64,000 nt of DNA, taken from positions 449,788 to 513,787 of the forward strand of contig NZ_KB903431.1 of the NCBI RefSeq assembly GCF_000379765.1, written 5' to 3'. This document shows positions 46,940 to 56,269 of this stretch, in pieces. The first letter of the stretch is position 1, and the number at the start of each line of letters is the position of its first letter. The stretch is from Flexithrix dorotheae DSM 6795 (GTDB lineage: Bacteria; Bacteroidota; Bacteroidia; Cytophagales; Flammeovirgaceae). The notes under the pieces are model-generated. The model did not search any database. It was not told where the DNA came from and was given only the letters and a program-made list of their open reading frames with translations. The position numbers and the translations under genes were made by a program.

Positions 46940-47749
46940 TTAATTATCCAGAGCACCGTCATCCACCCAGCATGTAATTAATTGTTTGTCCTGTTCTGTA
47001 ATGGCCCTGTTACCCGGAGGCATGGTGCCATTGTTAACCCTTAATTTAATGGTAGATGCATTTTCCTGAACATTGCTAAAATCTTTAAAATCGGGAATAT
47101 CTCTTCCTGCCACATGACAGCCTGAAATGGCACAGTTTGTTTCGATTATATTTTTAACTGTATTATTGTAACTCACTCCTGAAGGAACCTGTACTGCCGC
47201 ACTAGTTCCACAATTAGAATTGATTTCCCTTACCTGAACATTATAAGAACCCTGCCCCAGTTTGGAAAATGTTCCTGATGACTGAAACTTATCCCCATCA
47301 ATACTAAATTCCACATTACTTATAGAAGCTGTGGCTAATATACTTCCAGTAAAACTGCCACAGTCGGTATTGGTCACTTCTACCTCCAAAACAATCCCAG
47401 AATCATCAGGAACAGAGGCTTCAATCATACTGGTACAGTTGTTTTTATTCCTGGCATAAACCTGATAGGTTTTTGCAGAAAGATTGGTGAAAATATTAGA
47501 GACCTGAAAATTTTCACCATCAAGGCTGTAGGAAAAATCATCTTCATTTTCACCTGTTGCTAAAACTTCTATACTTCCTTCGGACTCCCCACAAGGAGTA
47601 CCCTGGATAGAAATAATATTGATTTCAGGGGAATTGTTTTCACAATCTACAGGAGGAAGGATTGAGTTATATTGGCAGGAATGAAACAGCATAATTGTGG
47701 ATGAAATAAACACAATTAATAGCACCGTGTAGTTTTTTGAAATAGGCAT
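46940..47749 (-). CDS. Lipoprotein with SprB-like repeats and a C-terminal cytochrome c motif
   Basis: 269 residues. The signal peptide ends in a lipobox (LFHSC). Two SprB-like repeats follow, about residues 45-110 (CGESEGSIEVLATG) and 115-190 (CGSFTGSILATAS). The C-terminal part (about 195-269) looks like a small cytochrome c domain: a CX4CH motif at Cys206-Cys211-His212 (CAISGCH) and a candidate axial Met243 in NGTMPPGN. CX4CH is rarer than CXXCH but occurs in some c-type cytochromes. Heme attachment is therefore likely but not certain. It heads the Nmad3/DUF2071 operon and may face the cell surface. Confidence 0.75.
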   Translation of the reverse strand: MPISKNYTVLLIVFISSTIMLFHSCQYNSILPPVDCENNSPEINIISIQGTPCGESEGSIEVLATGENEDDFSYSLDGENFQVSNIFTNLSAKTYQVYARNKNNCTSMIEASVPDDSGIVLEVEVTNTDCGSFTGSILATASISNVEFSIDGDKFQSSGTFSKLGQGSYNVQVREINSNCGTSAAVQVPSGVSYNNTVKNIIETNCAISGCHVAGRDIPDFKDFSNVQENASTIKLRVNNGTMPPGNRAITEQDKQLITCWVDDGALDN

Positions 47750-47903
47750 TGGTCAATAAATAGGTTAAAGGAAAAGCCAAAAAACTTGTAATTATGGCAT
47801 ATTAGTAAATTATCCTTCTCCGAACAAAAATGCAAGGACAATGATTTTAAAAATTTCAGCCGGAATTTTGGAAAACTTTCCGTTGACTTCCTGCAAATGG
47901 AAT

Positions 47904-50066
47904 TTATTCAATTACAATTTTTGACTTTAGATAATCCCCTTGGTCCGAATTGAAAATCGAAAAATACATTCCCGAATCCAGTTGGGGAAGGTATATCTTT
48001 TTAGGCCTTTTTTTGTTAAGCCGGGTAATTCCTGATTTCCAAACTTCCTTACCTGTAAGATCAAATAGTTTAATTTGTCCCTTACTTTCAGGTTTTCCAT
48101 TCAGGTAAATGTAAAAAGATTCTTTTACCGGATTTGGATAAATTTTAAGGGTGTTAATTTCTTCTATGATATCGGTTAAGCCAGTTACCTGATTTGGAGA
48201 ATAGGGAACCAGATCCCTTTCGGGGAAATCAATGGCTTTATCTGTAAGGATATGAAATTGCCCGGGAGCCAGCCTAAATACAAAAATCTTTTCCTTCACC
48301 TCTATTTTCTCCCCAGTAAAAAAATCAAACCATTTTCCGGTTTGGGGAAACTCCAAAACTTCATCTTTGGTTTCCAGGCCAAAATTTCCCACAACCATCA
48401 CATTAAAATCATTTCCCTCAAGTTTTAGCCATTTGGTGTGTTGATCAAGGGAATAGCGATAAGAAGTGGTGTTAAAAATGGCATTTTCTTTTTTAAACTT
48501 AATCAATGCCTGATAAACCTTAAAAAGTTTATGCCTTTCAGGATGATTCAGGTATTCCCATTTAATAGGTTTTTCTCCTGTTCTGCCATTAAAATCTATG
48601 GGAATGTCATATCCCAGTTCTCCAAATTGCCAGATCATTTTAGGACCGGGAAAGGTAAAATAAAATGCTGCTCCCATTTTAAGCCGGTTTAAGGCCGTAG
48701 TTTCATCCTTTAAATTATAAGTTCCGGATTTTTTTCCATTTTCCATTGCCTCATACATCAATCTTTCTTCATCATGGCTTTCCATATAGGCAATCAGGTT
48801 GGGCTGTTTCCAGTTTCTTCTCTGGTAATCCTGATGGGACAAATCATCATTTTCTCCTTTTATCAAATTTCGGTAATGGTGATTCATATTCCCCCAAAGT
48901 AAAATACCATAATCCGCCAGTTCTTTTTCTTCCTCATTTTCGGCAAGGTGTTCGAAAATGATGATATTGTCTTTATCAACTTCTCTGATTTTATCCACCA
49001 TTTGTTTTAAAATGGCAACTCTCTTGGAATCGTATTCGCTTCCCCATAGATCACTTAAAGGCTTTCTTTCGTTGGAAAATCCTTTGGTAAAATCGAACCG
49101 AAAACCATCTATTTGGTATTCTTCTATCCAAAAGCGATTAATGTTGTCAATAAAATGTTGCGTATAAGTACTTTCATGATTAAAATCAGTTCCCCAATGC
49201 GCATCAGTGTTGTCAAAATTATGACTGATATTGTACCAGGGATTCTCTTTTGTGGGTTTATTCTTTTCTTCATCCCAATACATTCTTACCATTGGAGCAG
49301 AATTGAATGAATGGTTTAAAACCAAATCGATTAAAACGGCAATGCCTTTTTCATGAGCCGCATCAATCAGTTTTTTTAGTTCCTCTTTTGGACCATAATA
49401 TTTATCAGGAGCAAAGTAAAAAACAGGATTATATCCCCAACTCAGGTTGCCTTCAAATTCATTCACAGGCATAAGTTCTATGGCATTTATTCCAAGTTCT
49501 ACAAGATAATCAAGCGAATCACGGACGGCTTTGTAAGCATGTTGAGCAGTGAAATCCCTAATTAATAATTCATAAATGATTAAATCTTTTGGCTGGGGAG
49601 CAGCGAAATTCCTGATTTTCCATTGGAAAGGCTTTTGGTTGGTCTGAAAAACAGACGCACTGTATTGCGTTTTTCCTTCCGGATAGGCAATGAGATTTGG
49701 ATAGGTGTCCTCATAAATAAATTTGTCCCCAATGGGATTGCTAACTTTTTCCGTGTATGGATCGGCAATTGGCAAAATGCCATCAATCAGATATTGAAAA
49801 ATATATTCCTTTCCGGGTTCCAAATTTTCTATTTCCAGCCAAAACCTTTCTTTATCAGGTGATTGTTTCATTAAATATTCCCCCTGGGGTTGCCAGTCAT
49901 TAAAATCACCGATCACATAAACAAATTTTTTTCCAGGTGCCAAAAGGGATAATATAACTTTTGTAGAATCATCAGGGTAATTTATTCCGTCCTTTATACC
50001 TTCTGGAATTTCTTCCACTTTCGGTGTGGGGGCTGCATAAAGTGAAACTTGGGAAGGGAATTTCAT
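47904..50066 (-). CDS. GH13 alpha-amylase-family enzyme with T9SS sorting domain, no signal peptide
   Basis: 720 residues. An N-terminal CBM48/E-set-like domain (about 30-125, KKFVYVIGDFNDWQP) is followed by a GH13 barrel with conserved regions DLVLNHS, GFRFDFTKG (Asp325, nucleophile), IIIFEHLA (Glu372, acid/base) and ESHDEERL (His431, Asp432). The C-terminus (about 640-720, KIYPNPVKESFYIYL onward) is a T9SS type A sorting domain. The first residues, MKFPSQVSLYAAPTPKVEE, are not a signal peptide, and an in-frame stop lies at 50103-50105, so no longer version exists. Relatives I recall have an extra ~200 N-terminal residues with a signal peptide. Substrate specificity among alpha-glucans is not readable here. 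Confidence 0.82.
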   Translation of the reverse strand: MKFPSQVSLYAAPTPKVEEIPEGIKDGINYPDDSTKVILSLLAPGKKFVYVIGDFNDWQPQGEYLMKQSPDKERFWLEIENLEPGKEYIFQYLIDGILPIADPYTEKVSNPIGDKFIYEDTYPNLIAYPEGKTQYSASVFQTNQKPFQWKIRNFAAPQPKDLIIYELLIRDFTAQHAYKAVRDSLDYLVELGINAIELMPVNEFEGNLSWGYNPVFYFAPDKYYGPKEELKKLIDAAHEKGIAVLIDLVLNHSFNSAPMVRMYWDEEKNKPTKENPWYNISHNFDNTDAHWGTDFNHESTYTQHFIDNINRFWIEEYQIDGFRFDFTKGFSNERKPLSDLWGSEYDSKRVAILKQMVDKIREVDKDNIIIFEHLAENEEEKELADYGILLWGNMNHHYRNLIKGENDDLSHQDYQRRNWKQPNLIAYMESHDEERLMYEAMENGKKSGTYNLKDETTALNRLKMGAAFYFTFPGPKMIWQFGELGYDIPIDFNGRTGEKPIKWEYLNHPERHKLFKVYQALIKFKKENAIFNTTSYRYSLDQHTKWLKLEGNDFNVMVVGNFGLETKDEVLEFPQTGKWFDFFTGEKIEVKEKIFVFRLAPGQFHILTDKAIDFPERDLVPYSPNQVTGLTDIIEEINTLKIYPNPVKESFYIYLNGKPESKGQIKLFDLTGKEVWKSGITRLNKKRPKKIYLPQLDSGMYFSIFNSDQGDYLKSKIVIE

Positions 50067-50411
50067 ATCAATACTTTTAGCTAATTGAATTGAAGGTGTT
50101 TTTCAATTGGTCTGTATCTTTCCTGACAAAAAAGCCGGAGTAAAGCTAATGAATGAAAATTTTTTTGGAGATTCCAATTCGTTTTTTTGTTAAATCACCA
50201 TGGCTTTTGCAAATTTAAACTTTCATTTTTAAGCATTACTTTAGGAGCTTCCTCCTCTGGTTATTTCTTTGTGTTTTGGAATGGAATGATTGGTGAAACA
50301 TGCCCTTGGATGCAGGAAATTTTTTTAAATGGAAATTCAATTTAGGAATAAATTATAACTAATTTAGAGCTTGAATTATAGAACTTTTTTAGCCTTAATC
50401 TTCTGTAAATT
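50067..50411. other. Divergent intergenic region between GH13 and the duplicated-domain gene
   Basis: No gene is seen in any frame; in particular no signal-peptide-coding segment that could have been joined to the GH13 gene by a small frameshift. One -7 match is on the minus strand at 50210-50217. The rest is AT-rich. Confidence 0.5.
50210..50217 (-). promoter_or_regulatory. Candidate -7 promoter element for the GH13 gene
   Basis: The minus strand reads TAAATTTG, an exact TAnnTTTG match, 144 nt before the start codon. If used, it gives a long leader and confirms that the gene starts without an upstream export signal. Confidence 0.35.
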
Positions 50412-51194
50412 ATGAAAATAACATCTCTAATAACAACTTCAATTTTAACTGTATCCCTTTTCCTTATTTCGGGATTTAAAACTGCCGAATCCTTGAGGAT
50501 AAAAAAGAATGAAGCTATGCATTTGGGTGCATGGGATTTGGATTCTTATTCCATAGAAGGAAATGATAATTTTAAGGATGCCAAAGTGGTTAAAATTATT
50601 TCCAATGGACACTTTGCCCTTACAGCTTACCGCCTGGACTCAAAGGAATTTTTAGGGACACTTGGTGGGACTTTTGAAATAGACGGTGAAACGATAAAAG
50701 AAACCATTGAATTTAATACCTGGAATGCTGAGGAAGTAGGAAATACTTATACCTTCTCTCTAAAAATGAAAGGGAAAAATATGACTTTAAATTCAAATGA
50801 ATCAAAAGCCGTCTTTGAATGGAAAAGAATTGATAAAGGAGCGAATAGTGGAGCTACTCTGGCCGGAGCCTGGAGAATTAGAGAGAGAGAACGCGATGGG
50901 GAAATGAGTACCATGAAGCGAGGTCCAAGAAAAACAATTAAAATACTATCTGGCACAAGGTTTCAATGGACAGCTTTTAACAGTGAAACAAAAGAATTCA
51001 TGGGCACTGGTGGAGGAATATATACCGCAAAGGATGGAAAGTATACAGAAACCATAGAATACTTTTCAAGAGATGTCTCCAGAGTGGGAATGTCTTTGAG
51101 TTTTGACTTTGAAAGAAAAGGAAATGACTGGCATCATAAGGGAAAAAGCTCCAAGGGACAACCCATTTATGAAATTTGGGGGTTGGAAGATTGA
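50412..51194 (+). CDS. Exported protein with an internal duplication
   Basis: 260 residues with a signal peptide (about residues 1-24). The mature part is two copies of one domain: about 40-130 (LGAWDLDSYSIEG ... FALTAYRLDSKEFLGTLGG ... KETIEF) and about 150-245 (LAGAWRIRERERDG ... FQWTAFNSETKEFMGTGGG ... TETIEY). Each looks like a small lipocalin-like beta barrel. The family is not firmly recognised and the ligand is unknown. It sits 53 nt upstream of the haloperoxidase-like gene on the same strand, so the two may be co-transcribed. Confidence 0.7.
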   Translation: MKITSLITTSILTVSLFLISGFKTAESLRIKKNEAMHLGAWDLDSYSIEGNDNFKDAKVVKIISNGHFALTAYRLDSKEFLGTLGGTFEIDGETIKETIEFNTWNAEEVGNTYTFSLKMKGKNMTLNSNESKAVFEWKRIDKGANSGATLAGAWRIRERERDGEMSTMKRGPRKTIKILSGTRFQWTAFNSETKEFMGTGGGIYTAKDGKYTETIEYFSRDVSRVGMSLSFDFERKGNDWHHKGKSSKGQPIYEIWGLED

Positions 51195-51274
51195 TTGGTG
51201 CTATTTCCAAAATTATTTGATATGTAGTACTTTTACCAAAGTATTCATTGGAAGCAAATGCCTTGATTTTAAAT

Positions 51275-53503
51275 ATGCCGGACTTCAATTCTTTTTACCC
51301 ATATAAAATTTTTACCCAAAAGCTTTATTTAAAATTCCTTTTTGCCTTAGGAATTTTCTTTATGCCATGGTATTCAGCTTCAGCACAACATTCGGTAGCA
51401 AGGAAATGGAATGAAGCCCTGCTTGAAGCAATTCGTGATGATTTTGCAAGGCCAACCGTTCATGCTAGAAATTTGTTTCATACTTCAGTGGTACTTTATG
51501 ATTCATGGGCTGTATTCGAACCTGAGGCTACTCCTTATTTCCTTGGAAGGGAAGTGAAGGGTTGGGAATGTAAGTTCGATGGTTTTGAATTTTCAGGTGA
51601 TCAAAAAACAGGGCAGGAAGAAGCCATGAGTTATGCAGCCTACAGGTTGTTGAATGCAAGGTTTAAAGATTCCCCGGGGGCAGAGGAATCTTTATCCAGG
51701 TTTGATTCTCTAATGAATGCCCTGGGATATAGCCTTACAAATACTTCAATTCATTATCAGAGTGGAGAACCAGCTCATTTGGGTAATTACATAGCCAATT
51801 GCATGATTGAATATGGCCTTCAGGATGGATCGAATGAGGCAGAAGGTTATGCCAATAAATATTATGAATCGGTTAACCCATACCTGATTCCGACCCAGTC
51901 CGGAAATCCTGATATTGAGGATCCAAACCGTTGGCAGCCTTTAGCATTGGGTAAATTTATCGACCAAAGTGGTCAGGTTGTAGTAGGAGGAGCTACTACA
52001 TTCCTGAGTCCTGAATGGGGTGATGTGGCTCCTTTTGCCCTAAATAATCTCGTAAGAACTTCCTTTCAGAGAGATAGTGCTGCTTTTAATGTTTACCACG
52101 ATCCGGGTAAGCCTCCTTTATTGTATTCAGAAGATGTTGAAGGAACAAATGAGGCTTACAAATGGGGATTTTCCCTGGTGTCCATTTGGGGGGCGCATCT
52201 CGACCCGGCTGATGGTGTGTTATGGGATATCTCTCCCGGAGCAAAAGGGAACCTTTCCGGTTACCCTGCAACTTTTGAGGAGTATCAGGATTTTTATAAG
52301 CTGGAAGGAGGAGATCCGGGAACGGGCCATGAACTAAATCCAAAAACTGGAAAACCTTATGAACCCAATGTAGTTCCCAGAGGAGATTATACAAGAGTTT
52401 TGGCAGAATTTTGGGCTGATGGGCCGGATTCAGAAACACCTCCCGGGCATTGGTTTACTATTATGAACTATGTAAATGATCATCCTGAATTGGTAAAGAA
52501 ATTTAAGGGGGAAGGTGAAATCCTGGATGATTTGGAATGGGATGTGAAAGCCTATTTTATATTAGGAGGAGCCATGCATGATGCGGCCATAACCGCCTGG
52601 GGAATTAAAGGCTGGTATGATTACATCAGACCGGTTTCTGCTTTGAGGTATATGGCGGACCAGGGACAAAGTTCAGATAATAATCAGCCTAATCTCAATG
52701 TCATGGGGATACCCTTGTTGGATGGTTATATTGAAATCGTACAAAGCGATGATCCTTTGGCAAGAGATCCTCAAAATATAGGAAGGGTAAAACTGCGCAC
52801 CTGGAAAGGGCCTGATTATATTTCCGATCCCGAAACGGATAAAGCTGGGGTAGGTTGGATAATGGCGAAAAACTGGTGGCCCTACCAAAGACCAACTTTT
52901 GTTACCCCACCATTTGCCGGTTATATTTCCGGACATTCTACTTTTTCCAGAGCTGCTGCTGAAGTCCTGACACAACTAACCGGTGATCCCTTTTTTCCGG
53001 GAGGAATGGGGGAGTTTACTGCCAAGAAAAATGAATTTCTTGTATTTGAAGAAGGCCCATCAGTAGATGTAACCTTACAATGGGCTACTTATAAAGATGC
53101 TTCGGACCAGACAAGTCTTTCCAGAATCTGGGGTGGAATTCATCCTCCCGCAGATGATATTCCCGGTAGAATTATTGGTGAGAAAATAGGGAAGGGGGCA
53201 TTTGAATTTGCAAAACAGTTTTTTATTGGAGAAGTAACAGGAAAAGAAGATTTAGAAAAGCCTGATCGTTTTGTCATCTACCCAAATCCTGCAAAAAATA
53301 TAGTGATAGTAGATTTTTTAAAAGTCTCTGAAAATAAACAAATTCAATTGTTGGATTTAAAAGGAGATGAAATTAAACATTTTGAAATCGCAGGTGAAAT
53401 ACTGCATTTTGAACTAGATCTGCAGAGGGTTCCACAAGGTTTATACTTCATCAAAGTGATTGAGGATAGAGCAACTAGAGTTCAGCGTTTGATTGTGAAA
53501 TAA
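51275..53503 (+). CDS. Vanadium-dependent haloperoxidase/PAP2-like secreted enzyme with T9SS sorting domain
   Basis: Start chosen at the ATG at 51275, giving the signal peptide that ends near SASAQ; an in-frame ATG at 51248 adds nine residues. About 742 residues. Counting from the longer start, the vanadate/phosphate-binding residues of the haloperoxidase-PAP2 superfamily are visible: Lys541 and Arg548 (KNWWPYQRP), Ser561-Gly562-His563 (YISGHSTF), Arg626 and His632 (SRIWGGIHPP). The C-terminus (about 675-751, FVIYPNPAKNIVIVDF) is a T9SS type A sorting domain. It is probably exported to the cell surface. Haloperoxidase versus phosphatase activity cannot be told from this. Confidence 0.85.
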   Translation: MPDFNSFYPYKIFTQKLYLKFLFALGIFFMPWYSASAQHSVARKWNEALLEAIRDDFARPTVHARNLFHTSVVLYDSWAVFEPEATPYFLGREVKGWECKFDGFEFSGDQKTGQEEAMSYAAYRLLNARFKDSPGAEESLSRFDSLMNALGYSLTNTSIHYQSGEPAHLGNYIANCMIEYGLQDGSNEAEGYANKYYESVNPYLIPTQSGNPDIEDPNRWQPLALGKFIDQSGQVVVGGATTFLSPEWGDVAPFALNNLVRTSFQRDSAAFNVYHDPGKPPLLYSEDVEGTNEAYKWGFSLVSIWGAHLDPADGVLWDISPGAKGNLSGYPATFEEYQDFYKLEGGDPGTGHELNPKTGKPYEPNVVPRGDYTRVLAEFWADGPDSETPPGHWFTIMNYVNDHPELVKKFKGEGEILDDLEWDVKAYFILGGAMHDAAITAWGIKGWYDYIRPVSALRYMADQGQSSDNNQPNLNVMGIPLLDGYIEIVQSDDPLARDPQNIGRVKLRTWKGPDYISDPETDKAGVGWIMAKNWWPYQRPTFVTPPFAGYISGHSTFSRAAAEVLTQLTGDPFFPGGMGEFTAKKNEFLVFEEGPSVDVTLQWATYKDASDQTSLSRIWGGIHPPADDIPGRIIGEKIGKGAFEFAKQFFIGEVTGKEDLEKPDRFVIYPNPAKNIVIVDFLKVSENKQIQLLDLKGDEIKHFEIAGEILHFELDLQRVPQGLYFIKVIEDRATRVQRLIVK

Positions 53504-53528
53504 GAAGTACGATTGTAATTCAACAATT

Positions 53529-54182
53529 TTAATCCAGGTGATATAAAACTCCAAAGTGGAAAGGTGACCATACAGGGGCTTTTAGCTTCATATTTTTTAA
53601 TGCTTTGTTTACCCACTCGTTGCATGTAATGATGCATGAATAATTTCCGGTAGCTTTATAAAAAGAGTCATTTTGGGAATAACCAGAGCTCGAAATTTTC
53701 ACAAACTGTTTCTCTTCATCATGGTGGAAGGATTGATCTAGATACCGGTTTAAAATTTCAAGTTGATGTGTACAAACTTCCACGGATTTCCAATGCGCTT
53801 TAGTTGACTTAAAAACGGTTACATGCATGGCTGTTTTGCTAGGTAAAAACATGGCTTTTAAAGCGGTTTTTAAAGAGAGGTCATTCCAGGTAGGAGTATT
53901 CAGGTAAAAATCTTCATCTCCCCACCCAAACGCCACAAAATTCCAACTAGGATCAAACGAAAGCTGGGACTTGATTTTGGTGGATAACATAGATCCGGGA
54001 ACTATTATATCCAGATGAACCCCATTGCTGGATACATATATGGTTTGTTGAGGTTTGCAGGTTTTTGCATCCGATGGTACAGGAATAAGTGACAAACCTA
54101 TAGCTATTATAAAATATAATCCTATAACAAAAATCAGGATAAGCAATGCTTTTTTTAGTATTCTGATTAAAAACTTAAACAT
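53529..54182 (-). CDS. DUF2459 membrane-anchored protein
   Basis: 217 residues. One N-terminal membrane segment (about 9-32) is followed by a soluble domain with the DUF2459 features: IYVSSNGVHLDIIVPG, NFVAFGWGDEDFYLNTPTW, and a Cys-containing YSCIITCNEWVNKALK near the end. The family's activity is not known to me; a papain-like fold has been proposed on the basis of conserved His and Cys, both present here. It is convergent with the haloperoxidase-like gene (25 nt) and divergent from the ATP-grasp operon. Confidence 0.8.
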   Translation of the reverse strand: MFKFLIRILKKALLILIFVIGLYFIIAIGLSLIPVPSDAKTCKPQQTIYVSSNGVHLDIIVPGSMLSTKIKSQLSFDPSWNFVAFGWGDEDFYLNTPTWNDLSLKTALKAMFLPSKTAMHVTVFKSTKAHWKSVEVCTHQLEILNRYLDQSFHHDEEKQFVKISSSGYSQNDSFYKATGNYSCIITCNEWVNKALKNMKLKAPVWSPFHFGVLYHLD

Positions 54183-54530
54183 ATAATAGGCTCATTAGTT
54201 TTAAAAAATGAGTATAAAAGCCTGGTTTGCAAAATTGATTTTTTTTTGGTAAATTAAAGAAGGCAGAATTATTTTAAAGTTTTTTTAATTTTTTTAGCTT
54301 TTTTATTTCGCGTTACTTCTCATTTCTTTAAGCCAGGTTGTAATTGCGTCTTGTTTTTATTTTGTTTTTGTGTTAGTTTTTGTTTTTGGGTAAAAAAATA
54401 TCCTATATTTTGAAATTTTATGAGATAAAATATGAGTCAGGTTAATTATTATTCTATATATTTAAATTTTCATGGGAATATTTAATTTTTAGGGTATATT
54501 GTAAATATACAGGTAACGTTAAGTTAATTT
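54183..54530. other. T-rich intergenic region upstream of the ATP-grasp operon
   Basis: No gene is seen. It contains long T tracts and a short imperfect inverted repeat GTATATT/AAATATAC (about 54493-54510) just before the ATP-grasp start. No exact TAnnTTTG promoter was found, though several near-misses occur. Confidence 0.4.
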
Positions 54531-56024
54531 ATGAGCTCTACTACATCGATTAAGAAAGAATTAATCATTAAAACAGACTTTTTTTCAAACTACATTCAAA
54601 ACCCGGACTTTTTAGATGAAGTTTTTAATAAAGATAAATCTGTCAGGAAATACTATTTAAAAACAGTAAATCATTTCAAACACCTTACGAGAAAAGAAAT
54701 TGCAGAGTTAAATGAATATACTCGAATGTCCTTCCTCAATCAGGGGATTACGTTTAATGTTTACTCAGAAAATAAGGGAGTTGAACGAATTTTCCCTTTC
54801 GATATATTTCCCAGAATTATTCCCGGAAAAGAATGGGCAGGTTTGGAAAAAGGTGTGATTCAAAGGACCCAGGCTTTAAATATGCTTTTGGCAGATTTAT
54901 ACAATGATCAAAAAATTTTAAAAGACAAAATTCTTCCAAAAGACTGGGTGCTCAGTTCGAAGGCTTATTGTAAACATATGGAAGGTTTTAAACCTGTTGG
55001 TGGAGTTTATACTCATATTTCCGGTACGGATTTGATCAAGGGAAAAAACGGGGAGTATTATGTGCTGGAAGATAATGTCAGATGCCCTTCGGGTATTAGT
55101 TATGTACTTTCCAACCGTGAAGCTATGAAAAGGACATTTTCAGAGTTGATATCAAAATATGATATGTTGGCAGTGGATGATTACCCGGATCAGCTTTATG
55201 ATAAGATGGTCAGTGTGGCGCCTCCGGGGTCTGATGAACCCACCTGCGTGTTACTGACTCCCGGGATTTACAATTCGGCTTATTTTGAACACACCTTTCT
55301 GGCTTCCGAAATGGGTATTGACCTGGTGGAAGGAAGGGATTTATATTTGGAAAATGGATATGTTTTTATGAAAACCATTTATGGTCCGGAGCGGGTAGAT
55401 GTAATTTACAGAAGAATTGATGATGATTTTATTGATCCAAAATACTTCAGAAAAGATTCCCTATTAGGTTTGGAAGGATTAATGGATTCCTATAAACAAG
55501 GTAAAGTGACCATAGCCAATGCTCCAGGAACTGGAATTGCAGACGATAAGGCGGTTTATACCTACATGCCCGAAATCATAAAATATTACCTGGGGGAAGA
55601 ACCAATCCTGAACAACGTGCATACCTACCGCTGTGAAAAAGATGATGATTATAAATATATCATGGAAAATATGGAAAAACTGGTCGTAAAACCAGTTGAT
55701 GAATCCGGGGGATATGGGGTTATGATTGGGAGTAAGGCAACCAAAAAGGAAATCAGTAATTATAAACAATTGATTAAATCTAACAGGAGGAAATATATTG
55801 CACAGCCGATAATGCCTCTTTCGGTCCATACAACCTATATTGATAAAACCAGGAAGTTTGAACAGCGCCATGTCGATCTCCGAATATTTTCCATTACCGG
55901 AGCGGATGAAACTTATGTTTGCAAGGGAGGCCTAAGCAGGGTGGCACTTAAAAAAGGCAGCCTGATAGTAAATTCTTCACAGGGTGGTGGCTCCAAAGAT
56001 ACTTGGGTACTTGATGATTTCTAA
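54531..56024 (+). CDS. Circularly permuted ATP-grasp type 2 protein (COG2308)
   Basis: 497 residues. The family signature DNVRCPSGISYVLSNREAMKR lies in the middle, preceded by KGKNGEYYVLEDN and followed by TPGIYNSAYFEHTFLASEMG and, near the C-terminus, VKPVDESGGYGVMIG and RHVDLRIFSITG. This is the circularly permuted ATP-grasp fold, inferred to ligate amino acids or peptides through an acyl-phosphate. It is the first of three same-strand genes (with alpha-E and transglutaminase/DUF2126) that recur together across bacteria. The product of the system is not known. Confidence 0.9.
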   Translation: MSSTTSIKKELIIKTDFFSNYIQNPDFLDEVFNKDKSVRKYYLKTVNHFKHLTRKEIAELNEYTRMSFLNQGITFNVYSENKGVERIFPFDIFPRIIPGKEWAGLEKGVIQRTQALNMLLADLYNDQKILKDKILPKDWVLSSKAYCKHMEGFKPVGGVYTHISGTDLIKGKNGEYYVLEDNVRCPSGISYVLSNREAMKRTFSELISKYDMLAVDDYPDQLYDKMVSVAPPGSDEPTCVLLTPGIYNSAYFEHTFLASEMGIDLVEGRDLYLENGYVFMKTIYGPERVDVIYRRIDDDFIDPKYFRKDSLLGLEGLMDSYKQGKVTIANAPGTGIADDKAVYTYMPEIIKYYLGEEPILNNVHTYRCEKDDDYKYIMENMEKLVVKPVDESGGYGVMIGSKATKKEISNYKQLIKSNRRKYIAQPIMPLSVHTTYIDKTRKFEQRHVDLRIFSITGADETYVCKGGLSRVALKKGSLIVNSSQGGGSKDTWVLDDF

Positions 56025-56269
56025 AGAGAAAACCCATTAAAATCAACCTTAACCATAAATTGAATAACTACCTGTTTGTTTTGATTGTAATTAATCGTCC
56101 TGGCTAAAACTATTGGTGGCTTTTTCCTTAGACCAGGAAGTAATTACAATCATAGAATGAAATGAGATTTGCTGCAACTAACTGATTATGTGTTATGGAA
56201 GCTCATAAAGGTAAAATGTTGCATGTCAATTTCAGTGAACTTTTGGTTGAATAATTAACTTTTTATCAA

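Noticed and set aside
50067-50120. Frameshift restoring a signal peptide to the GH13 gene
   Set aside because: The in-frame stop at 50103-50105 and the lack of a hydrophobic segment in the other frames give no candidate junction.
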